DNA of 64,000 nt from assembly GCF_963675165.1 (NCBI RefSeq), contig NC_087379.1, positions 4,605,442-4,669,441 of the forward strand, in the 5' to 3' direction. How positions within the stretch are numbered: the first letter of the stretch is position 1; each line of letters starts with the position of its first letter. Shown one piece after another: positions 11,901 to 21,100 of this stretch. The position numbers and the translations under genes were made by a program. This stretch comes from Halichondria panicea. Taxonomy: Eukaryota; Porifera; Demospongiae; Suberitida; Halichondriidae. Below the pieces are notes generated by a model, which saw only the letters and a program-made list of their open reading frames with translations, was not told where the DNA came from and did no database searches.

Positions 11901-14900
11901 AACATCAGATTTATCATCAGCTTTGTGGATTGGGATTACATTCCAGGCCGAGGGGACTTTTCCTTGACTGAGGGATAGGTTGAAGAGTGTAAACAGTTTA
12001 GGTGGCTATGTAGCTGGCAGTGTTCCTTAACATAATACTATAGAGATTCCATCTGGTCCAGAAGCAGTCTTTTGTTTGTAGTGTAGTAGTAGTTGTTCTA
12101 CCTCTAAAATAGAGCAGTGTATGGATAGAAGGCAGACTGCTTGAGTAGTTGGTGATGGGATAGCAGCGGCTGTGAGGGTTTAGAGAACAAGATGCCAAAA
12201 AATTGTTAAAAAAATTCGCCTTCTCAAAGGTTTTTCTGCTGAGTGGTATTTGAGAGTTATCTGGGGTGGAGTCCTCGGATGGTTTGGTGGCAGTTTGTGA
12301 TATGCAGACCAAAAGTCCTTTGGGGAGTGGATGTTTCTGGCGAGATTTGAGAAGAAGTCTTTTTTGGCCGATTGAAGGGCACTGGTCAAGTTGTTTCTGC
12401 ACTTATTGTATTTGGACCACGATTGGAGAGTGTTTAAGCATTTTGCTCTCCTGTAAAGACGGACTTTCTTCTGCATTAATTTGATGATAGATTTTGTTAT
12501 ATGCGGCAGCTTTCTTTTGGAGGGAGATCGTTTTGAACGTATGAACTTGGACATAGTTGCCATGAATACATTGAACCAGGTAGACCAAAAGAGGTAAACA
12601 TCAGTATCTGAGAGGAAGCTTGTGGGAATGTTCCTAAGAGCATTTTTGACAGACTTGAAGTCTGCTTTCTTGTATAGCCCAAATTTCCTGCGAAGAGCTT
12701 TAGCACTTTTTGGGAGGGACATGTCCAATGAGACGAATATTGTGTTGTGGTCGCAGCCATCAAGCGGTGGGCCGACTTCACAGGACAGAAGTTTTGATTG
12801 TCAGTGAGATAGATATGGTCAATAATGGACGAAGATGAGGTTGTTGATCTGGTTGGTGACGAAACAACTTGTTTGAGAGATGATTTGTCACTGCATACCC
12901 ATGTGTCAGGAGATGCTTGCAGGATGGAATAGTTAGGTCCGAGAGGCCAATACAGTGGGTGTGGAAGCCAGGTTGGAGGCCTAGTTTTTACCCTAGAAGA
13001 TTCTGACTGTAAACTAGTGAGGACCAGGAGCTGATGACATCACTGGTGGTTAGAAAGTACCGAGGAACAGACTCCATGCAGAGCTAGAAGACAAGTGTTG
13101 CCATAGCTACAGCCGGCCACTATAGCACTATACTACACTGTGTACTAGTTGGACAGATCTATAACAGAGCGTGGGTAGCAATTAAAAGGTCATAATTAGC
13201 CAAGTGGTGTCCGACCCTTCTCTGCCTATTAATTTTGTCGTGTTGGCAGATTTCCCAAAGAGAAGTGGACCTGCCAATGATTGGTAAGTTCTCACGAGAG
13301 AAGCTTCATGACTACCCACCCAGGATAGTGTGTCGGTTCTTCCCTGAACAAGGAGCTATCTCCACCACATGCACTCTCTCACTGCATGGCTTTGACACGC
13401 CAGTCAGTGTAAACATGGCATTGGAAGGCTTTGACAAGCCAGTCAGTGTAAACATGGCATTGCTCACTCCTCAGAGATCAGTGGACACTAAACAACTCAA
13501 GGTGTTTCACTCAAGTTCTATTATAGTTAAATACACTTTATATGTGCCATCAAATGCATGAGTAAAAATGTGTATACTCTCTGTTGCTTACTTAATACCT
13601 AAGACCTACATCCGTATACTGATGTGTGTTCGTTATATACAATGCATGCACGTGATTGTAGGAAGCCACTGAAGTGCTGAGGAGAACAGTTAGTGAGATA
13701 ACCACCACATCACAGCTTGGCCCTTCTGTGGAGAGTGTACTATCACTAATGGAGAAAATGGCAACTGCACTTCAGTGAGATGTCTACTATATAGCACTGC
13801 ATGTATTTACTTATCTCCCACCTCAGGTCATCTTCTCTGAGCGAGCTAGCAGCCCTCACTGACTCCATACGGACAGAGATAGAGTCTGTCCTTGTAGTGA
13901 CCAGGAGGGTTGTCGAGGACTGCACATTACAGAGTGAGAACATTGGAGCTAATCTCTCTAAGATTGATGATTTATCTCGCCAGTTTTGTATGGTGGCCAG
14001 GGCCAAACGCAGACACTGTCAAGGTGAGAACATGTGTTTATGATATCAAGTGTTAAGATTTCAATGGTATATACAGACCAGTCAGAGGAGGCAGCTGCTC
14101 TTGTTGACCTGGTGGAGAATGGAGCTAATCTGTTAAGAGCTGTGGACTTAGCACTCAGGGAGATCGACACACTCAGTGGTGAGTGTACATTGTCAGAGTT
14201 ATGCTGTGTATATATATTGAGCCTTAAAAGGTAACTATTATAATGTACCTACCCAAGGTTATGAATTTTAGAGGGGCTTTTACTCCCCCCTCCCCCTTGG
14301 ATTTGGTTCTGTTTGCCCTTTTAAAGTCAAACATGGTATTAACATAATTATTATGTATTTATTCTGTATTTTCTTGAAGCTGGGAAAGGGTTAATTCAGA
14401 GGAGATAATGACGTAGTCTTTATTAAAATACTTGAACCTTGAACAAACTTTTAACAAGCTCTTTTCTAGCCAGCAGGCTACCTTTTCATTCTGGAAACAA
14501 GAGTATACTTATATGATGATATAGCTGAGCTATACATTCACTCTACAGCACGGTAGCTCCTACTTTATAAAGGTCAGAGGTCAGTTTGACATGACAGAAC
14601 TACGACCTTTGTGAGAGGTCACCCCTTTTAGGCACTGCATGATTTCTCTGGAGGGGCGCAGTAGCTAAAAGTTAACTAATTTGCAGCAGCAGTAACATGA
14701 AGGGGCTACTTTATCACAAGAATCAGGGCGCGACATGCAGTCAAACTTGCAAATTTACTGCACAAAACATAAGCTCACGTAATGATTCATTAGTGACCTT
14801 TTGACCCTGTCCACCTTCCTCTGGGGTTAATTATCTTTTGTAGTTTTAGCCACACCCTATAACGCGGAGTGATTCACGCAAACATTTTCATTTCCAATCC

Positions 14901-16140
14901 CTCTTACTGTTCTATCCTTGGTCTATCACAGTGTCCATTGGTGCATGCATCATTGTTCACGCTCAATGTACCTTACTTTAAATTAACATTTATTAGAACC
15001 TTATTAACACCTTACGTTATGTAATATTTACTACTACCTTAACCATGATTTGATGTTGATATCATACTCTTCTCTAACAATTCTCATTGTTAGTGCTCCA
15101 CTTCCTCCCTTTGTTGTTGTGCGAGCCTCTGGGGCCCTGCTCCACGTATTTAAGGTTTTGTTTACCTTTTTTGCCTCACTTCACTTTAACTTCGTTTTAC
15201 CCTGTATTGTCAGTTGATGTTTTGCTTCTCAAACTAAGAATTTGGTTAAGCTATACTGTGAAGTCAATTTGTCTATAATTAGTTGTTGTTGCCTATAGCT
15301 AGGAGCCTGTCTCTAGCTAATTTGTCTAGCCTGTCTAGAATCCCTCTACACCAAGATAAGAGCTCAACAATCATTCATTGTTCCATGTGCCTTCTATGCT
15401 CTGTGCATGTACTACAAGCAATGCGCATGCGCCTATTCTCCGGATGCGCTTATATAGAGATTAACCACGCCCATGACATTTCAATGACGCATGCATGTGC
15501 ACTTCTCCATTAACTGGCTCGATCGTTGTCTGCAGAGGTCTATAGTCATCAGCAGTAACACAACAAGTGAAGGAGACTTGTGTAGAGACCAGTTGTTGGG
15601 CAGAGAACTGTGCAGAGAATCATGCGCCTTCTATCGAGGCTTTTGGTCTGCTAACCAATATGCGCCTATAATATATATATAATATTATTAGTTGATGTGC
15701 GCTTATTAACCGGTATATACAGTATATTGTATGTATGGCAATAATATATAATTATGTATTGTACAGTGTACTGAGTCTATTTGTTTTCATTAGTGCTCCA
15801 GTGTGGGCATACCATGCTCTATAGCCATTTCCTCTTTCCTGCAGGTAACACTGGCTACAGTGTGCTGATGAGCTGCAGTGAGATGATAGTTCAGTCACTC
15901 TCTGAGGATCCAAAGGCATTGGCCCTCCACCTCCTGTCAGCTGGGATCATCACTGTGTCCATTCTTGAGGCAACCAACGAGTTAAATGAGACAAAGAGAG
16001 AGAAGGCTACCCGATTGTACACTGCCCTGATTGGTGTGGTTAAACACCACCCCCACAAGTACGACGTGTTTGTCTCCACTCTCAGACGCAACCCACTACA
16101 CACTGACTTGGTCAGAGAATTAGATAGCAAGTGCATGTAG
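5792..16140 (+). CDS. UNC5-like receptor tail: TM helix, ZU5, UPA-like, death-fold
   Basis: Exons inferred: 5792-5900, 5953-6011, 6064-6561, 6616-6725, 7088-7255, 13250-13501, 13662-13774, 13827-14023, 14077-14178 and 15845-16140; all junction phases agree. The first visible exon encodes a hydrophobic span (ITVLLCILTSLVFSIWVF), taken as the transmembrane helix. The third exon carries a ZU5-like domain (SSGGHADFANGVKVAVPANA, then NGQVTVSMEHYV). Exons 4-6 have spacing and composition like the UPA region (VDLPMIGKFSREKLHDYPPR). Exons 7-9 are helical and acidic. The last exon ends in a six-helix-like death-fold segment, CARD- or death-domain-like (LLSAGIITVSILEATNELN ... YDVFVSTLRRNP ... LVRELDSKCM). 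The order TM-ZU5-UPA-death matches netrin receptor UNC5. No extracellular exons were found upstream, so the N-terminus is missing or lies beyond repeats. Ligand and signalling are unknown. Confidence 0.7.
8020..8868 (-). mobile_element. Old LINE 3' part with an inverted RT segment
   Basis: On the minus strand, 8750 down to about 8020 encodes RT C-terminal blocks: FKYLGVTISKNLSWSQHI, then PKLEYCAAVWDP, then SLPPEV. The frame is broken. On the plus strand, 8755-8868 encodes an earlier RT block (PISLLSLVSKVLERIVHNQ) in the opposite orientation. Upstream minus-strand sequence at 11880-12800 encodes the linker and the RT block ending DKSDVSNYR, which would normally run straight into that PISLL block. 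The copy therefore carries an internal inversion and lacks the YADD region. A younger LINE has inserted into it. Confidence 0.65.
8870..11815 (-). mobile_element. Nearly intact LINE (endonuclease/RT), with poly(A) tail
   Basis: The open frame runs from about 11800 to 9097 on the minus strand, roughly 900 residues. The endonuclease part begins within NARSILPKIDCLAANC and TETWLNDN, then RHGGGVMLFIKDNY, so the 5' end is truncated and no upstream ATG is seen. RT blocks are complete: [34 protein letters not shown] and the catalytic LLLYADDLLLY. The 3' end carries a 36-nt T run on the plus strand (8870-8905), which is the poly(A) tail. At an A7 run near 9125-9132 the frame shifts by one base. In the other frame the expected ending (KAISVWNELPLEL) continues to about 9035. 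The lack of other stops indicates a recent insertion. The protein would be an endonuclease/reverse transcriptase for target-primed insertion; a CR1/L2-Jockey type is inferred. Confidence 0.88.
11830..12960 (-). mobile_element. Old LINE 5' part: endonuclease-RT linker
   Basis: The minus-strand translation from 12728 shows the basic, Trp-containing linker typical between LINE endonuclease and RT domains (FWSTWFNVFMATMSKFIRSK ... SAKKDFFSNLARNIHSPKDF). After a frame change it shows an RT finger block (VPSAWNVIPIHKADDKSDVS). Upstream remnants of endonuclease lie at 12960-12780. It is separated from its own 3' part (8020-8868) by the younger LINE. It is a decayed copy. Confidence 0.65.
13388..13465 (+). 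repeat. 39-bp in-frame tandem duplication in the UPA-like exon
   Basis: GGCTTTGACACGCCAGTCAG at 13388 recurs at 13427 as GGCTTTGACAAGCCAGTCAG. The unit is 39 bp and adds 13 residues (FDTPVSVNMALEG then FDKPVSVNMALL). The reading frame is preserved. The two copies differ by very few bases, so the event looks recent. Confidence 0.9.
14179..15844. other. Long last intron of the UNC5-like gene
   Basis: Between the donor at 14179 and the acceptor ending at 15844 I see only repeat remnants. These include a C/T-rich 14275-14305 segment, a degraded end of the 1677-2211 element family near 14896-14930, and a palindromic AT run at 15665-15690. No additional exon is supported. Confidence 0.5.
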
Positions 16141-17400
16141 TTTGCATGTCAACAACATAAAATATGTATAATATATGATCGTGCGTACTTTCGCTTTAGG
16201 CTCTGTCATTCAAAGTTACATATCTCCCTTGAATTGAATTATACTCATGACCTTTAGTTTTATGCTGATCTTATCCTTACTTTGATGTTTTCTTTTAAGC
16301 TCTGTCAACTGTAAAACTAAGCAATAATACAACTGACAATCTTTACCAAACGAGTGTTGCAAGCTGCGCTGCATGTACTAATCCTCTCGCCATGTTATGC
16401 TTTCGCTCAGAGTGTTATAGTAGAGGGAATAAGTTTTTTCTATAATGAATTTTAGCTAGTTTAATAGCTTATCTATACTGAGAAGAAAATACTTGTTTAC
16501 ATGCATCTATATTGATGTTATCCATTATATTATTATGGGGTGCCGTTTAACTTAAAATTATGTTTTAACTATTATTTGACACTTATAAATATAAGGCACA
16601 TTACAGAAGTAGCGTCTCGTGTGCTTTTTTTAAACGCCGCATTGCCTTATAAGAAAAGTGTGTAAGTGACATAAATTACAGACCGCGAAGTAAAAAGTCC
16701 TGACGATCCTCGCCTCTGATAGTCTATATGATCTATCTCTCTAACTAGCTACGTATACATATTATACGTAAAACAATGAGTACGAGTAGTAATATAGCGT
16801 TACTATCAACATACATGTAAGCACTCTATCAAACGCACTAGCAGTTCAAATACAGCCAGCTAGGCTGCTAGCCAGTGTTGTGAGTCACCATGGAAACAGT
16901 GGGGCGACGGAATATAATATATATAGGTGATGTACTTATACATAAGTCATCCTCTTATAATAAGAGCATTATTATGACTTGTGTATAATTATTATTATAT
17001 ACAATGCAACAACCAAAGAGTAGAACTTTTGATTTTTTACGTTTTTGTGAATATCTTCTAAACAAAATGTGATTGGATCAATTTGAGTGTAGGTACTGAA
17101 AGTTCAACTATTGGCGCTTCCATTGGACCACCACCTGTTACATCATATGACATCATCATTCCAAAATGGGTGCTATAATATGTGTACATTGAAAATATGT
17201 TATAATTATGTCAAGTGAATAGCATACAATAATCATTCAGTATAGATTACTAGTTGTTCTGCAGATGAATGGGGAGGGTTGGTGCACCGTTAAACCCATC
17301 ATTCTCGACTCAAGGTCGGGCATCTACTTGCTTTTTCTATACCTGTATGCATGGTTTTGTGCTGTTTGCTCTTTTTTTTTACTTGTCTAGGATAATACAA
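16141..17400. other. Intergenic, no gene seen
   Basis: The stretch follows the TAG of the UNC5-like gene. It is AT-rich with short tandem AT runs. No exon with consistent splice sites was seen on either strand. Confidence 0.4.
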
Positions 17401-17404
17401 GGTC

Positions 17405-17612
17405 TCAAGGATCCACCAGAAAAGGCTGCAATGGTATTCCCAGTAGGCATAACTCGAGAACGAAGCTTTATTTTGCAAATCCACAAACACGAATCCAAGA
17501 AAACATGACTAGAAGCCTATAGAAACTCTTACTTTCACTTCATTGATCCAGCTGTAGCAGTCTACACAAACACACTACCGTATACCTCGCTTGCGCATGC
17601 GCACCGAGGCAT
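17405..17612. repeat. Interspersed repeat, inverted partner of 23632-23865
   Basis: The segment aligns with the reverse complement of 23632-23865. Shared landmarks are GCATAACTCGAGAACGAAGC, AAAACATGACTAGAAGCC and the terminal CTACCGTATACCTCGCTTGC followed by GCATGCGCACCGAGG. The CCTCGGTGC end also appears, degraded, near 25110 and 24495. No protein is supported. Confidence 0.75.
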
Positions 17613-18190
17613 CATTATAGCCTGGAATCACCATGTGATAAAAAAATAATTACACCCGCTATATGACATAATTATGCTAGAATAATCAATACAGTACTTA
17701 CGTAGGCCATAATTATAAGATGTATGTAAGATATATATAAGATTAGAAAGTCCTAAAGGGGGAAATTTTACCCTCCTATTGTGTAGATTGCCCCCCTCGG
17801 ACAGTCTCTTACAATATAATTAGTTTTTTTGCTATGAATAGGATCAGATGTCTGGGAAGACAAACTATACCGTAGGATGTCCAGAGAGACAACTTACGTA
17901 TGAGGGTGACCACCGGTACATTAATATATCAACTTCCAGCTGGACCAAGGAAATTGTGCGAAGGCCACAAAAGTCAGTACGACAAGACATTCAAAGTGTG
18001 CCCAATCTCCTCCCATGCTTCCCCACTCTACACTTACTACACATTAACTGACGTGCATATACATTTGTTGTACCTTTTCTCACTGCTCTTTTGTCACAAA
18101 TTGATCTGATCCATTATAAAACCACCATCATTGGATATGCACAACTTTATGGAGTTATTCGTCGATAATCCTAACTTGCCTGCACACGCT
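17613..18190. other. Downstream flank of the mARC gene
   Basis: No exon is supported on either strand. An open frame at 17848-18051 has no recognisable composition or splice context, so I leave it out. Confidence 0.4.
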
Positions 18191-18191
18191 A

Positions 18192-21100
18192 TTAAGATTG
18201 TACATAGAGAGTGTCTTCAATATTAATTCTCCCACTATTGAGCACTGAAAAGCTGTACCCAAACAGAGGGGATGGGCCAAACCTCGAGTCAGTGGGACAG
18301 TTATACACTGTTTCATGAAGACGATACCTGCATGGGGTGAAGAGACTGGCTGAATAGCGCACCACTAGCTGCATCTACACTTTACCACCATAATTATATA
18401 AGACACAAAAATTACGTACGCAACTATATGGTGCTATATATGGAAGGTCGGCTTTATATACTATAAGTAGTGTGAAGGAAGTGGGTGTAAAATAGTGGGA
18501 TGATCTGTCACTACATGTATGTAGTTAGATTACTGAACTAGGATACTGTGTGTGATGTTAGGCCCTTCTTGATTGCAGGGCTGCATTGAGGGGGGCGAGG
18601 ATGGTAATTTGTCCCCCCTGGGCACAGTTTCGCCCCCCCCCCCAAGGATCTGGCAGTGTACCACTATAATTCTGATGACTTCGCCCCTCCTACATTTTTA
18701 AATTTCCCAATTCGCCCCCTCCCCCCTAATACAAAATCCTGAATGCAGCCCTGGATTATTTGTGTTCTGTTGCGCAATCCCTTCACCTTCAATTTTAAGT
18801 AGCTGTATGTTTTGCATTTGTTATACTCGATCTTTAATGTGAATTTTAGATACTATACCTCCTACCGTCAACCTCATGCACTCGCTAGACTAATTCGGTC
18901 TCGCTAGCCAGCCTAACAAAGTTTTATACATGTTGTAATTATAATTTATATTTAAAAAGCCATAAAATTACTGCCGTCACGTGTCACGAGACACAGTTAT
19001 TGCATACAACATGATGTGAGCATCTTGGGAGAGTTCACATCCATCGTGCATGGCTTTTTGTTTGGATGTGCATGTATAGATATGTGTAGCAAACAAAACA
19101 ACATCTGTCAATATACTTTATGTTCTACAACTGTTGTTTGTAGTTGTATGTGTAGACAGTAAGTGTAGTGAACAAAACAATATCTGTCAATACTTTATGT
19201 TCTACAACTGTTGTTTGTAGTTGTATGTGTAGACAGTAAGTGTAGTGAACAAAACAATATCTGTCATTTTCTTCCAACAACTAAATCGTTTCGCTTTTTG
19301 TTGTTGTTATGTGTACAGTAATGTGTAGCTATGTGTAGTGAACAAAACACACACAATTCACATCTGTCTATTGTGCTCCGTTTTCGGAACAACACAAGGT
19401 TGCAAATTCTGTTGACTGATCAACACGTTCTGTCCACTACTATATAAATCTGATGCCTATTCCTTCTGTTGCACAAAAAATACTGTTATGGACTAGGACC
19501 AACTGACCAACACTCCGAAACTGATTTCCACACAAAGGGATTGATCGTATCATGGAAAAAGAGAGTTGTGCAGATCCTGACAACACAACGACTAAACGAG
19601 TGATTTCTGAAAACACATACGATTTGATTGAACGCAATGTAGTAGGTAGAGTTGGATTTATCCCTACTGTCAGCCAGAGTAAGAAGACAACTGGACGAAG
19701 TACGATAATTTTCGTGACCATCATAGCAACTTTGGCTTTGGTGCTTGCAGTGACAATATTGATCATTGACAAGACATCAAATCAACCTGCCGCCAATACT
19801 GGGAGCCTGGACAACACACAAACCCAGCTGAGTGCCTCGGACGAGTCAATTCAGAACCAATTTTTTCAGGCACAGTTGAACAATTTAACTCGTGCTATAC
19901 TGCCAGCAATACAAGCAATTCAGTCCAATATTGATGAAAATCATCGAGAGATACAGGATCTTCATACGCACCAAAGCAAAAAGATACAAGATCTTAAAAA
20001 TGACACTTTTCGAGATATTGAAGCCATTCGCACACAGCAAGACAGCACCAACCGTGAGATACAATATCTTCAATCACAGCACAATGACACTGATCAGAAG
20101 ATGGTACAAGCTAATGGGAACAACTCAGAAGATACACAATGCCTTGGATTTGATCACAGTCATCCTGCGCCTTCATGTCAGCAGATTCTTGATTGCAGTC
20201 CGTCCATTTCGAGTGGTCATTTTTGGCTCGGAACAGAAGAGAATGTGGTATTGATGTTCTGTGACATGAACAGGACATGTGGTGGTATGTCTGGTGGGTG
20301 GCTACGTTTGATTGCGTTAGATATGCGAGACGAGAATCCACCATGCCCCGGTAATTTGATGCTAATAGAGGAATCAGGAAAAAGACTGTGTACTGGAAAT
20401 TCTGGTAGTAGTGCGTTTATTGAAGCAAATGTGCAATACAACATGGTGTGTGGCAGAGCAATCGCGTATCAATACGGTGCTTTAACCTCTTTTTACACAA
20501 CACAACATGGAATTGACAATGGCTACGTCAACGGTATTAGCCTTATACATACAGTTCCAATCCTCGCAAGCATATCTGGACATTTGCAGGAGCTCACGAT
20601 GAATATGGTTCTACAACGAGAGAAAACTGTCCGTGTATTTCGGGAACCAGTGCTACTCAACCACCAAGTTTTGTAGGGAATGATTATTTCTGTGATACAG
20701 GTGCAACTCGAATTTCCAATGACTGTCATGTTCCTCTTCCCCCAATAACATAATAATTACACTACATAAAATCAACCACTACATGTAAGTAACTAAATTA
20801 AGTGCTAAACACTCGGGGCTTGAAGTGTGCTTGTAGATCTATAGTAGTAGGTCATGCATGCACTGGGACTACAGGATCAAAATCTTGGCTGGAATAGCGA
20901 GGTGACTGCATTTCAGAAAATAGCCGGGGCTATACTGATTGAAAAAAGGACCTTACCTAGAAATTAATGATGGTTCTGTATAAAGGATAATGAATCATTA
21001 CTGCTCTCTATTTCAGTAATTCTGCCAAACCACACCCAAAACGTCATATCCGGCTGTAAATTACATTGAAAACCTAGTTTTGGGCAGCCAGTACTGCTAG

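Larger units (their letters stand above)
7328..13224. mobile_element. TIR-bounded composite block filling an intron
   Basis: The left boundary CAGAGGAGGTCGGACACCAC and the reverse complement of the right boundary (CAGAGAAGGGTCGGACACCAC) match. Further in, both arms share GCTAATTATGACCTTTTA. The inverted repeat is about 45 bp per arm and bounds 5.9 kb that contain two generations of LINE sequence. The termini belong to the CAGAGGAGGT family. I see no matching 9-bp flanks (GATATCCCC against CCTATTAAT). It could therefore be one element swollen by later insertions, or two separate inverted copies. Confidence 0.55.
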
